A stretch of 64,000 bases of DNA, from assembly GCA_037042915.1 (NCBI GenBank), contig CM073201.1, positions 1,488,001 through 1,552,000 of the forward strand. The letters are read 5' to 3'. The position numbers were made by a program, and so were the translations under genes. The notes beneath the pieces are model-generated. The model was not told the origin of the DNA. It did no database searches and was given only the letters and a program-made list of their open reading frames with translations. Within the stretch, counting starts at the first letter, position 1. Every line of letters starts with the position of its first letter. This DNA comes from Auricularia sp. M13. Its lineage: Eukaryota; Basidiomycota; Agaricomycetes; Auriculariales; Auriculariaceae. This document shows positions 11,775-22,920 of this stretch, in pieces.

Positions 11775-12596
11775 AGCCGCGAGCCCGCAAAAAGCGACCG
11801 AGCATGGTGGAGGCCATTGGGGGTGGCCGAAGTCGTTAAATTCATGACGAATCGAAATAGAAGTGTACCCTCGCATCGGGCGAGACCCAAAGCACGGAGG
11901 TCGTCTCCCCCGCTCGGACCGAAGTGGTCCACGGCGAAAGCGAGGCCCATTGAGGGTGAGGACTGACGGGCTATTACGGCACGGCGATCAATCCTCACCG
12001 ATCCAAGGTGCAACACCAGCGTCGGAAACATTGCAGGTCCAAGGGAAAGAGTCGGTCCGAGCTCCAAGCGAGAAGGACACCTACTCGGGATGTCCCCACA
12101 CCACATCTCAATATGCGGCGGCCACTGGGAGTCCTACCGTCCGGGAGGGAACACGGGAAAGGTCGTTACTGCCGAGCGAAACGCGGGAGCGGTCGAGGTC
12201 GTAATGGAAAAGAGAGCGGGACGTGCTGCGCCCATGAACGGACTCCTACCATCTCCGGCTGGGGTACAAGGGTGGGGGAAGGCCAGAGTACACCGAGATA
12301 GCGCCCAAGGCACAGGACCGAAGGTATAGGAGGTGTCGGAGTGCTGGTCCGCGACCAACAACGCTGAGCACTGCGCATCCCGGTGGATCGCAACCTCAAC
12401 CCCGGTGAAGGGCACGACGAGAGTTTGAAGCGAAGTCATGACGGTCGTAAGCATAAGCCAGTGCGGTCGGCATCGGGGTGGCAGCCCGGGAGGAGGGGTG
12501 GAGTGTAGGGGAGGATGTCCGATGCGACGGCGAGTCCGAGGGCAAACAGCGGCTATCCCGAATTGAGCTCATGCAGTGCGCAAGCAGAGCCGGACT

Positions 12597-13643
12597 TCAT
12601 CGGTGACATCGCCGGTGGGTCCTAAACGCGGGTCCGTCCCGGGAGGGGGTTCCAGATGCGCCAGAGAGGTCCACAGGTCCAACAGGATGCGATGTCAGGG
12701 CGGCCGACGTACGCGACCGGTGCACTGAACATCGGATGCACATATCTTGCCGAGGACCTCTTCGTTTGGCAAGGTCCAACCGCGGATAGAAGGCCAGGAG
12801 TTGGGAGAGGACACGGGCACCTCGCGCGGGATTCGGAAAGACGCCCGACGGCGAAATAAACGGCGGAGCGGACAGGGGGTTGACAGTCGGCAGCATCGCC
12901 GGGGGCGCGTTGTAGCGAACGGGCGGCGGGTCATGCGGCTGCGGAGACCTTGCCAAAACACCTGGGCGATGGACGGAAAGCCTGTGAGACCATTGGGTCC
13001 GTGTCCGGTTCGTGTACTCCATCCTGTAACGCCGAAGAGGGGGTGCGCGCGTGAACACCGATATTCCGAGCAAACCAATGCGATCCAGCGAGGCTCCGGC
13101 CTCGGTCCATGTCAGGGAGCACCTCCAAGGTCCAGCGGCGAGGTAGGTCAGCGTTGGCTCACGCGTCCGACACCGGAAGATCCAGGTCGGCGGAGGGTGC
13201 GAAACACCAGATGTCCAGCAGCTCGGCCGAGCGCACGGCGACCTGTACTGTTGCCAGCGTTGCATAACTGACAGCGGCCGACATCGGTAGGTGTGGAATG
13301 GTCCGAGGTGAACTTGGAGCACAAGGACCGAGGGTAGATGGGTGCCGAGGGTCGCGCTGCGAAGGACCGAGGTGTGCAAGTGTGTGGGACGCTCAAACGC
13401 TCGATTGGCAGCCAGGACAGCGTGCGCGGGGTATCGGTCAAGCACGCATGGGTGGGGGACGTTGATACGCGTTGACCAAGCCTTGGGGCAGGCGGAACGC
13501 AGCAGGGGCCGGCGAGGGGGAGCGGAAATGGTCCGGCCGAGGCAGTGCATGGCAACGGCGGCATCGGCGAGCGTAGCGCCTCGTAACTTCGCATGGGACT
13601 CCGGAGGGGTGGTGCAAGGGTGTCGGCAAAGTTTGAAAGCCAT
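12597..13643 (-). other. Long open frame inside the LTR element, no recognised domain
   Basis: A 348-codon frame on the presumed sense strand of the retroelement. It is rich in Arg, Pro, Ser and Leu and contains no zinc knuckle, protease or polymerase motif. High GC content makes long stop-free frames common here, so it may be meaningless. It could instead be remnant or novel gag-like sequence. I do not assign a function. Confidence 0.15.
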
Positions 13644-14077
13644 CGGCCTATAGGGTGTTCGTCGGCGAAGCGATTCGTGCGGACTGCGAGCGGGATTTGC
13701 CGGACGTCGTTGCGAGGGGCGACCAAAGGGAAAACTACAACTCCAGAAGGGTCCGGAACTTGAGGGTAAGGTTTGGGAAGCGTGCCTAAGGGCGGTATGG
13801 GGTTAAAGGAAGGCCGAGAGGCGGCCAGGGGGTCCGGGAGGGTTCGGGTCCAAGGGGGCGGCCACCAGAAGCTTGAGACCGAGGCCAGGGGATTCCGTGG
13901 GCAAGATCGGTCCTATATCCAAGGTCCAGGTGGTATAAGCGAAGGGGATATCGTGGAGACCGCCGGGGCGGGCACTCGCAGCTCCGCTGGGGGTAGGAGG
14001 AAGTAGAGAGCGGATAGAAGAGGATAGAGGGGGGGAGGAACTGAGTACCCGGAGTGGACGGGGTAGGTTGGATCTTA

Positions 14078-15102
14078 TGTCACGGTGTGCTGCATACACC
14101 ACCGACCTGGAGGCGTAGCCGACCAGGAAGGGTACTCAGGAGGGGAAGGTCGAACACATAATAGACCAGATCCAACCTAGGGTACATCCGAGGGCAATCG
14201 CCGGTACATATAGTCCGATCGGAGGCAAACCGGATCCGAACGCTCCGGACAACAAAGGAAGCCAACCAACACCAAAGAGAGGTCCGGAAGCGATGGGAAA
14301 GGCGTCGGGGAAGTCACCGAGGGTAATCTGGAGTCAGTGGAAGCAATGGGGGGTAAAGGGAGTCAAGGGAGGGTCAAGAAAGAGTGAAGCGTCGCGCCGA
14401 AGGCGCAGAACGACTCCGGACGAAGGGGATAAAGGATGTCCGTGCCTATGGAGGGTATTGGGCGGGTATCCGAGACAGACCGAGGTGTCCTTGCATGTAT
14501 GCACGCACTGACACCGGGGGCGAAAGGCGCCGACGCAATGGCGAGCGTAGCGGCGAGCGCAACGCGTCGGCGAGCGAGGTACGAGCGTACCACCCAACAA
14601 TCAACACTCCCACTCCATCCGGACAGCCTCCGGACCATGGACCATGCCGCGCGCGGACCGAGGAGAGTGTGGCGGCCGAGGTCCGAGGTGCCGGAGCAGT
14701 CGAGCATCCAGGGGACAGAGGGTGAAGGATGTACGTCGGCACGATAGTTGCAGCTTCACCTGTACTCCCAGCGCACACCGGCCATGCAGGGCAATACCCG
14801 AGGTGTGGTGTGCGGCATCTCCGAAGGTGTAGGCCGTAATGTGACACCGAGAAGACGGACCGACGAACAGATACACGCCGGGTGGAAACCAGCGCAGCGG
14901 TGATCGACAACAATGGCAATAGCGCGTCGCATCCAAGGACCGAGGTTGACAGGGGTCCGGTGACGCCGAGAGAAGGTAGCCGAGGTGCCAGCGGTCCGGA
15001 GAGGCATGCGGAACGGGTATATCGGTCCGTACGGAGCGGGTGAAGCGGCGAAAGAGATCCAACGGAAGCGGCGTATGGGCAAGATCGCCGCGCACCGTAA
15101 CA
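14078..15102 (-). repeat. Right LTR (5' LTR if the element reads minus)
   Basis: Second copy of the 1,025-bp repeat. The single difference from the left copy is C at 15086. It is followed at once by GCCGG, the target duplication. Confidence 0.95.
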
Positions 15103-15107
15103 GCCGG
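15103..15107 (+). repeat. Target-site duplication, right copy
   Basis: GCCGG, the partner of 10732-10736. The presence of both copies shows the element arrived by integration and has not been rearranged since. Confidence 0.93.
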
Positions 15108-15297
15108 CATTGACGGCCGGAATAAGGTGCTGCAGCACCCATCTGCCGTTTCAAGACCTCTTTCACAATGTGGACATGCTCTCAGACATGAGATAAGCTC
15201 TATCTAGATCCTGCTAGGTCTGGCTATATATACGGTACATAGGAGCTAGGTCCTGGTAGATCTTTGCCTCTAGCATCATCTTCCTAGACCGAGCTCC

Positions 15298-15313
15298 TGC
15301 ACTTTTTCCGACA
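15298..15313 (-). repeat. Right terminal inverted repeat
   Basis: TGCACTTTTTCCGACA, the inverted partner of 10207-10222. It lies 190 bp outside the right LTR, so the LTR element sits asymmetrically inside this older element. Confidence 0.65.
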
Positions 15314-15651
15314 GAACTTCGTACTAACGGTATCTCAACAGAGTTTCCATTGTCAACGCGCGCTTCTGATATCCAAATCATCATATCGACCTTTCATTAG
15401 AGAGGAGTGGTATCCGAATCGGCAACTTCAAGCGGAGTTCAGATCTGCGGCAGATCACGTTGTCGGCACGTGACTGTAGTTGCAGTACCTCACTACGGCC
15501 TGCTAACTAACAAACGGCGTGTAATAAGATACTTTGGGTGCTGGGCTCTCTGAACTACGAAATGGGTGTGTCTACAGTAAGCCTTGGGGCACGCGCGCAT
15601 CGGCAGCTCCCGATAGAAATTTTCCGCACCGCGACCGTGACCTCCGCCGCA
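15314..15651 (+). promoter_or_regulatory. Upstream region of RPA43
   Basis: 338 bp between the TIR element border and the RPA43 start codon. It should hold the RPA43 promoter. I see no clear TATA box. The mobile-element border is therefore close to an essential gene's control region. Confidence 0.4.
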
Positions 15652-16763
15652 ATGGCCGCCGACGACGTTAAGCACAAAAAGCGCAAGCATGAGGCGGGCG
15701 ACGGCACCAACGAGCGCCTTCCGAAGAAACCGAAGAAAGACAAGGAGCACAAGAAAGACAAGGGCAAGGGCAAACGCTCTGCACCGGCGCCCAGCGAATT
15801 CCGCACCGTCGAAGGCAGCACCGTCATCTCCATCCCGCCGGCTTGGGCGGCGAACCCGGAGGGCTGCGCCAAGGAGATGCTGGACTCCATGCTCATGCGG
15901 TGCGTTGCTCATGTCGCTTTGGGCGTTTGAAATGGCTGGACATTCGTCCCTGTGGCAGGTACATTCCCGCGCTGCAAGGCGTGCTGCTCTCGCATTCGAA
16001 TCTACGCTTTCTCCAGGACAAGGCCGCCATTATTGGCGTATGTCCATTTGCAGTGTGCACAATCGCTTTCCGCGCGCTGGTTTGGGGCCCCACGATTGGC
16101 ATGCGACTCAGTGCGTCCTCCGTTTGCTATTTCCTGCGATGCGATACTCACATCGTAAGTATGTAGAAGGCAAAGTCAACCTCTGTTCCCCCGACCACAT
16201 CTCGCTGCTCGTCCACCGCACATTTAACGTCTCCATCCCGCGCCATCACATCCCGGTGGACGAGTACACCTACGAGTGGGGCGCTGCCGAGAACGACCCC
16301 GAACGCGCGGGAAGTCCAGAGGACGAAATCGCAGAGGCTGCAGCAGCAGAAGCTGCGGCTGAATCAGGCGAACCCAGGAAGCTGGGCACGAAGGATCCCA
16401 GATGGCTGCACACGCAGTCTCGCGCTGTTGTTGGCGACGACGACGGCTACGTGGAATTTACTGTAGTCGGGTGCGACCGATGTCACTTCAACTGGCCAAA
16501 CATCTGACACTCATGTGTGCAGGCTGAAGCTCGTGAATCAAATGCTCTCGCTCGTTGGGTCCATCCAGCCCGACCCTTTCTCACCCGCCCATCTGCCAGC
16601 GGCGGCCGCTGAGGCGCAGGCGCAGATAATGGATGTCGATCCGCCTGCCCCAGAGTCGGCGGAGAAATCACACAAAAAGGACAAGAAGAAGAAAGCTCGA
16701 GATGCGGACGACACAGAACAACCCAAGAAGAAGCGGAAAAAGAAGGACAAGGAGGCGGACTGA
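15652..16763 (+). CDS. RPA43: DNA-directed RNA polymerase I subunit RPA43
   Basis: Four exons (15652-15899, 15959-16110, 16167-16470, 16523-16763) give 314 residues, and the lengths sum to a multiple of three. The protein begins with a Lys-rich tail, then an RPB7_N-like domain (YIPALQGVLLSHSNLRF, CPFAVCTIAFRALVWGP) and the RPA43 OB domain (SPDHISLLVHRTFNVSIPRH, GYVEFTVVG, LVNQMLSLVGS), and ends with another Lys-rich tail (KKKRKKKDKEAD). Rpa43 with Rpa14 forms the Pol I stalk in the nucleolus and binds initiation factor Rrn3. All three introns start GTGCG. Start ATG 15652 follows GCCGCA. It converges with the HNH gene, with 131 bp between stop codons. Confidence 0.93.
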
Positions 16764-16894
16764 ACGGGGCATCACCCTCGCATATCACTATTACGACTGC
16801 TTTGCATGCTTTGCGTATTCTGTGTCGCTCTGGAGGGTACATTTCGAGGTGTCATTATATATCACATTGACTGCTTGGCTAGCAGGAAATATTC

Positions 16895-17590
16895 TCAACC
16901 CAGTCGCTTCCCGTACCGCTGTCGGCTCGCCCACGTTCGCCATCTTTGGATGTCTTCTCTCTCAAGAAGCAGGTCTACCGTGTAGAAATTGCGCGCAAGG
17001 TCTTCGTTGCTCGTCACTCGATGCACCGTAGAGTGACAACTCCTACAATCCGTTTCTGTCAATTACTACACGCACGCAAACTGCGTGTAGACGCACCGAC
17101 AAAGCCACGCAACAGCATTCAACCTCTCCGCAGGGTGCCATCCCCTCTTCAACACCTTGGTATGCACGCTCCGCGGGATGAGGTGGTGGTATGTGAGCGG
17201 TATGTCGCGCGTGCAGATCTCGCATCCCTCCACGGCGTTACGCGTCTGCTTGCCCACCGCGGGCGGCCTGCTCGACTCGTCGACAAACGCGTCGACTGCG
17301 GCGCTAAGTAGCCGCAGCGCGTCCTCTGCGTCGGCCACGACTCCATATGCAACCAACGTCTCGCTGAACGCAAGCGGCGCGTCGTTCAACTCGTATGGTG
17401 GTGCGGGCGACTCGTATGAAGCTTCACGAACGGGTGCAGGCAGCACGCTCCACGCCTCGGTCGCGAGATACGAAGTGAAGTCGTCCAGCTCGTTGTCTGC
17501 AGATTGCGAGCCAGTAGTTCCGGTTTTGGCAAGTATGTGCGCGGCAAGAGTCTCTTTGAATAGCTCGAATGCTTCGGTTTCTTCGCGCAT
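16895..17590 (-). CDS. HNH-motif protein of unknown function
   Basis: Two exons (17590-17097 and 17042-16895, intron 17043-17096 with donor GTGCGT) encode 213 residues. The C-terminal half carries CEIC, then LTYHHLIPRSVH and, across the splice, WLCRSCHSTVHR. This Cys/His set is typical of an HNH nuclease-like zinc fold (CxxC, HH, CHxxVH). A GWHPAERLNAVAW stretch lies between. The N-terminal half is acidic and has no recognised domain. I recall similar stand-alone proteins in many fungi, with no assigned role. A DNA-binding or nuclease activity is inferred from the fold only. The stop codon is TGA at 16895-16897. Confidence 0.78.
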
Positions 17591-18164
17591 GTGGGAGTTT
17601 CAGTCTGCCTGATCTGTTGCTACGAGTACCCCGGATTATCCGCTTTTATAACTATGGCGTCGCGGGAGTGAAGTCAGATGCGTCACTCCGGTGGCCGACA
17701 CACGATCGGTGCCGATCCTTCAACGCAACCACAGCCACAGTTTGCCACCCAGCATGCAAGTTAGTCTCCCCATCCGGGTGACCGACTGACTCACCGACTA
17801 CTGTACTTATGCGTTGCGCTCATGATACACGCGGGGTTCGTACCTCAAGAGGTCAACCCGGCCATTCAGTGAGGATTTTGAATCTATAAGGCGTGCAACA
17901 TAAGACTATCGCAATGTAGAGATAGGACACAATGGATGGGGGGTATGCACAACAACGATGCCGTAGAATCAAACACGAGGTGGGCTGGGATGAAACGGAA
18001 TGGCGAGGTAAGGATATGAGAATACAGTGCGCTATTGGCGATATAAATCATCACGATCAAGACCAAAACGAAACATCCAGGAATGCGACAGGTACCATAC
18101 CGAGAGAAATAGAAAATACGTGAGGGGGCTGAGTGCAGCAGGGCACCCGACATGATACCTAACT
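17591..18164. other. Intergenic region between HNH gene and LIM-RhoGAP gene
   Basis: 574 bp. It should contain the promoter of the HNH gene on its left and the 3' end of the RhoGAP gene on its right. I see no RNA gene or repeat. Confidence 0.4.
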
Positions 18165-21100
18165 TCATTGCTCCGCTTCCGCGAAGACGATATTAGCATT
18201 CTCGATGAGCCACTCGATGGTCATTGCCTTGCCGGCCATATCGGCAAACTCGCGCCCGCTGTCGCTAGAGCGCATCAAGGTGGCTTCACGCACGAGTCAG
18301 TATTATTTCAGATGTTGTCGGCGTACTTACGTCCAAACACGACGCCGAGGTTACGAGCAGACATGAGGTTCTCCTCTTGGCCGGCTTGTACACGATGCAA
18401 GTGAAGCATGAGGAACTTGAGCGTATAATAATGCTCGCGAGGCAATTGCTGAACCAGTGCTGTGAACGCGGTCGTCTTGGTTTGAGCATCCTTGAGGGAG
18501 GCAGCCCCGATAAATTGCTCGTGTAGCGTGAATGTGAGCAACGGGTTGGGAAGCGCGCGGAAGTAGGACTTGAGAACGGAGGTAATGCTCGAGATGTCGT
18601 TGAACACCTCGTTGTCTTCCAGGTCGAACGAGTCGTAGTTGCCGCGCTCGAACAGTTGCGTAATTGACTTGGACAGTGAGCTGCCGCCGGACTTGCGATA
18701 TATACCCTCGTAATCCATGCCTAACAATAGGTCAACTCCCGTGCGGAGCAAGGAAGTTGTAAACATACCAGACTTTTCAACCGCGTTGATGCACTTCTCG
18801 ACGATGACAGGAACAAACCGCTCTTGTTCAACACCATCCGCCTTGACCTGCTCAACTAGATCACGACCAAAGAGCGACGGTGCTGCGATACAGACAGTAA
18901 GTTGAAACACTCCGACGGCTCGGCAGTTGATGCACTACGCACGTAAGGGGCCAAGGTCTTCTGTGGACTGGTCTGGGGGCTGATACGCAGGTGGCTTGCA
19001 AGACGTCTGCACCGAGTGGGCACAGCGAATGTGCACCGCCGTCGAACAATCTGATAGTGGCTGCAGTGAGCTACCATTCTTGCTATCGAACGCTGAGGCA
19101 CGCACGGGAGCACCGAAGCTGCGAGCCCCACATCTTGTCGCCGCAATGGTCGCATCGTGCAACGCGAAGGACGCTGATTTGCTGGAACGTGTGTTCGAAC
19201 GCGTTGCGCGGGCCGGGCTTGCTATCCTTTTCCGGCACGGAAGGTAGCTCTCCTTGCCGCGACGAGGAAAGCTCCTTGCCTTGAGCCTTTGCCCATGGAG
19301 CGCGGAACTTCACTCGTGCGACAGGCACGGTCTCCACGAGGTTCGCTTTGCTGACCTTGATGAACTCGTCGCGCGAATCGTCCATGCCGGTACTAGATGT
19401 GAACGACGTCGCGGACGATGACTGGCTCGGAGAGTTGATAGGAAGAGTCTTGCCAGGCAGTTTAGGCGGTGGACGCGGCGTCTGATCGAGCTGGCGTTCT
19501 GAACGCGCATTGAGCTCTGCGAGTTCTTCATTACGCTGGTTGAGCACGGTCACTTCCTCCAAGAACATATCACGGCACTGCTTCAGCTCTGCGACTTCGC
19601 GCTGAAGAGCCTCCCTCTCGCGCGTCAGTGGTTCCAGATCGCGACGGTACTGATTCTTGAGGTTATCCAGGCGCGTAGTTAAGGACCTGCTCAGCGTGCC
19701 ATCCACAGCCTCAGGATTGGACCTAAACGCATGGTGTTCAACAGGGCGACAACACAGGAGCTACGAAGGCTTACTTCTTGCTGGCCGCGAGCTCTTCCAC
19801 CTCGGCCAGCGTCAGATCGCGCTCCACCTTGAGCTTAGAGACGTCCCGTTCAAGGCCATTGAGGTTCTCGTTCAGGTCTTTGGACAACGTCTCCATCATC
19901 TCGCGGCGCTTGTCGTCGGCATAGTAGTGGGTCAAGCGGGCTGTTTGTCCTGTCAACTGCACTCGCAGACGTTTGACCTCCGCTTGGGCGTCACGGCGGG
20001 CGGCAAGCTCGCGGTCATACTCCGACTGCGCGACAGACAGACCATCGATAACCTGCTGGCTGGCTCTCTATACAGTATTTGAGATGCGAGCAGAGAGCAT
20101 TTGCATGTGGACTCACCCGCATGCCGTCAAGCTTGGCCTTCATGCTCGTTACACTCTCCTTCTGCTCTTGTAAGGCGTGCAGGATGACCTCGACAAATTG
20201 CGTATCCAAATGCACGTGCGGTACGTTGCGCTCGTTGGCACTGGCCAATGCTTCCCGCAGGCGGCGGGAGACTATGTCAGCCTGGGCCAGCGCTCCCAAA
20301 CCAGGACGGTGGCCTTCAGGACCAAGGAAGCCGGTCTTCTCGACGGGGCGTCCGCGGCTCTCGCCCGTCTCCATGGATGTGCGTGATGAGCGCACATCCT
20401 CGAAGCTCGTCTTCGGCGACTCGTCCAAACTGGACCGATCATGGCTCTCATGCGTTGACGCGTCCATGCTCGATCTGGAATCGTGAACGCTTCTGCCGTC
20501 CATGGAAGAATCTGCGCGAGGGTGTTCTTCGTCTACGTCCGGGGCATCGTAATCATCGAGAATGATGGCAGAAGGGACGATCATATGCGCAGAGCTGGGT
20601 GTAGCTGTGTCCGACCCAAAGGTGCTTTGCGGAGCAGGAGAGTTCATTGGCGATGGTGAACGAAGATCGTCGCCGTTAATAGCCACTTTTGCAACAGACT
20701 GATTCTCTGCGGCCTGGTCGCCTTGGATGAGCAGCTCCAAGAAATGGGCCTCGTTGATAGAGAACCGCAATTGGGGGAGAGCAGGAGCAACAACAGTAAC
20801 GTCTTGGCCAGATGCGGACACAGGGTCGTCAACAGTGGCAGGCGAGTGACCTTCGGATTCACTGGAAGTACCATTTTCCTTGGGAGGCAGTGCAGGAGGG
20901 GGTCGACCAGAGTCAAGAGCACTGGCTGGGGACTCCTCAGGAATGGTATATCCATTCCTCTCGGTCACTATGGGATGGACGGGCACGTGATGCGGAGGGG
21001 CCTTCGAAGGGTCAGGCAGGCTCTGTGAACGCTGGGGGAAGTTGTGGTGAGGTGGCGACTGTAATGTTGGCGCCTTGTCAGCAGAAACCTGGCGACTGGG

Positions 21101-22407
21101 CGGCCCAGGGCGGACTGGCGATGGCTCCTCCCGAACCCAAGGTAGGGAAGAAGTTGAAAAAGCCTGTTGACTAGCAGAACTATGTGGAGACGAAGTCCGC
21201 ATTGAATCCTGAGAGAACCCCAATACAGGGGCTCCTGCCAACATGGAGCGCCGTCGGTCTTGCCGTGAGGTCGGGACAGATAGGCTAGATGACTGAGCAA
21301 TAGGAGGTTGGCGAAGCCCATCGTCAATTGAGTTACGCCTGGGTCCATCGTTGGTTGGCGGTTCCGTCGGGGACTGTACTGGCAACGAGTCCACACGTGT
21401 CCGCGGGGCAACGGCAGCGGCGGCAGCACTCCGTGAGCTTGCCTGCAGGTCCTTCTGCGGTGTAGGAGGCGGGGCTTCGCGGAAAACGTTGGATGGTGGC
21501 CCAGTTGCGCTCCTGTGAGGTGACGGGGAGGGGTGACGAGGAGTCGGAGATGTTGCAGATTGCGAGGCTGAGGTTGTAGGTGTGCCGAGTGGAGATTCGA
21601 CCGGAGTTGAAGAGGCATAGGCATCGATGCCCGGTGGCTGCAACAAGTGTCAGTCACGGATGCACATGGCGCCATGGCTGCATGCACGCACTGCGTTGTC
21701 GCGAAGCTTGTCCTTGGGTGACTTCGGATCCTTCCGGGCAGACGCGCTCTTGGCCCTTTTCTTCTTCTCTTCTTGGTGTCGACGACTGCGTGCTACGCGC
21801 TCATTGTGACACGCCATGCAATATATCCCTTGCGACGTCTTGGCGAAAACAAGCTCGTCGATGCGGCGCGAGCACGTCCGACAGGTGAAGCAGGCGGCAT
21901 GATACGACTCCTCGCCAGTCATAATGGCCTCGTCGAGAATGGGCTTCTTGCAGACATTGCAATTGTACGAGCACGAGGTGCACACAGGGCTGCCGTCCGA
22001 GAGCAGCAGCAAGTTGGTGTCGGCCTGGACACACAGACCATCAGCGAAATGCTGGACAATAAGCTCAAAGTATGAGGCAGCGCACCGTGACCCTGTTGCC
22101 GCATTTCGCGCATTTGAAACTGTACAACGGGGATGGGCTCGTCAGCGTTACAGCTTCGCGGCGGCAGTGAAGGTCGAGAATACGCGCCATGCCACATGCC
22201 AAAGGGACGTGCTGGCAACCGAATGTGAGCTCGTTGTTCGCTGCGAGCGGCTGCGCCAACCACGCACCCGAATGCTACAACGACGCCGCCGGTCTCGGAC
22301 TCGACGGTGCGCTTGCAGCCGCCGCAGAGCCTGTCCTGGCCGCCGTTCACGTTGGGCACGGCGCTCGCGGAGGTGGATGGTAACGGTTGCTGCGCAGACT
22401 CCAGCAT
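18165..22407 (-). CDS. LIM-domain Rho GTPase-activating protein (Rga1-like)
   Basis: This multi-exon gene starts at ATG 22407 and stops at TGA 18165-18167. Domains in order: two LIM zinc domains (CGGCKRTVESETGG ... WHVAC/FKCAKCG; CNVCKKPILDEAIMTGEESYH), a long Ser/Pro-rich linker (about 20,300-21,640), coiled coil (about 19,500-20,060), a C1-type zinc finger (RCDHCGDKMWGSQLRCS), and a C-terminal RhoGAP domain with the arginine finger in YEGIYRKSG and the motif GVVFGPTLMRSSD rebuilt across the last intron. Such proteins switch off Cdc42/Rho GTPases at sites of polar growth. The intron inside LIM1 seems to use a GC donor (GCGCGT), because otherwise the zinc ligand Cys of WHVAC is lost. LIM-LIM-coil-RhoGAP is the fungal Rga layout; the paralogue is uncertain. 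Confidence 0.9.
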
Positions 22408-22920
22408 CTGGCCCTGGCTCTCGAGCAGCGCGCACGGAACGGGGTATGCAGGCAGGGGAAATGAGCGGCGTGTGCGGGAGCGGGCGTGGGCGGTCTCGAA
22501 ATAGGAGAGGTGGGGGAAACGGGCGCGGAGTTGAACCTCAACCTCATCAAGCACCCGCCGAGCAACCGTGATAATCCCCGACTGCTCCCGCTGCCAGAGG
22601 GCTCAAGGCACAGCTGCAATCTAATAGATTCGTAGTTCCCACAAACACAAGATGTGTGTATTCCCAACCCTAAGGGAATAGTCTCCCTCCCAAAGCTGCC
22701 AGACGGCCGTTGCCTTCTCGGACCCTTGAGAAGAACTTGACCCTTCCGCAATTGATGAGCACGGCATCACAGCCACCCCCTGCCGCTCACTCGGAGTACT
22801 CCAGACAACACCGACGTACCGTGTACGTATTGCATCGACATGCGACGTAACATTCAAGAGCATGCAAAGCAAGACAGCAATCGCAAGGCACACACAACAA
22901 TAACGAATACATAGAAAAAC
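22408..22920. promoter_or_regulatory. Promoter region of LIM-RhoGAP gene
   Basis: 513 bp between the LIM-RhoGAP start and the stop of the HMMR-like gene. Both genes read leftward, so this holds the RhoGAP promoter and the terminator of its neighbour. No sharp motif stands out. Confidence 0.35.

Larger units (their letters stand above)
10737..15102 (-). mobile_element. Complete non-autonomous LTR retroelement, very young
   Basis: Two direct repeats of 1,025 bp bound 2,316 bp of internal sequence. LTR ends are TGTCACGGTG and CACCGTAACA, a near-perfect inverted pair with canonical TG...CA. Five-base target duplications GCCGG lie at 10732-10736 and 15103-15107. I found one difference between the LTRs (T at 11745, C at 15086). 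A polypurine stretch directly abuts the left LTR when read on the minus strand, so I orient the element minus. No Gag zinc knuckle, protease, reverse transcriptase, RNase H or integrase motif is visible in any internal frame. It resembles a large retrotransposon derivative (LARD) that must borrow enzymes from an autonomous relative. GC is high, with strong G/C strand asymmetry. Confidence 0.93.
10207..15313. mobile_element. Terminal-inverted-repeat element (non-autonomous), split by an LTR element
   Basis: The ends are 16-bp inverted repeats: TGTCGGAAAATGTGCA at 10207-10222 and its complement at 15298-15313 with one mismatch. Removing the LTR element and one target copy leaves about 736 bp with no coding capacity, the size of a MITE. 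Both end regions are dense in CTAG: six copies between 10233 and 10356 and five between 15204 and 15287. That looks like subterminal transposase-binding repeats. No clear target-site duplication borders it; only GA is shared by both flanks. The superfamily is unknown to me. Chance inverted similarity of 15/16 bp at both borders of a nested insertion is unlikely but not excluded. Confidence 0.62.

Noticed and set aside
11105-12106. 333-codon minus-strand frame across LTR and interior
   Set aside because: GC-rich LTR sequence is open in several frames at once; there is no retroviral motif, and the frame runs from interior into LTR.
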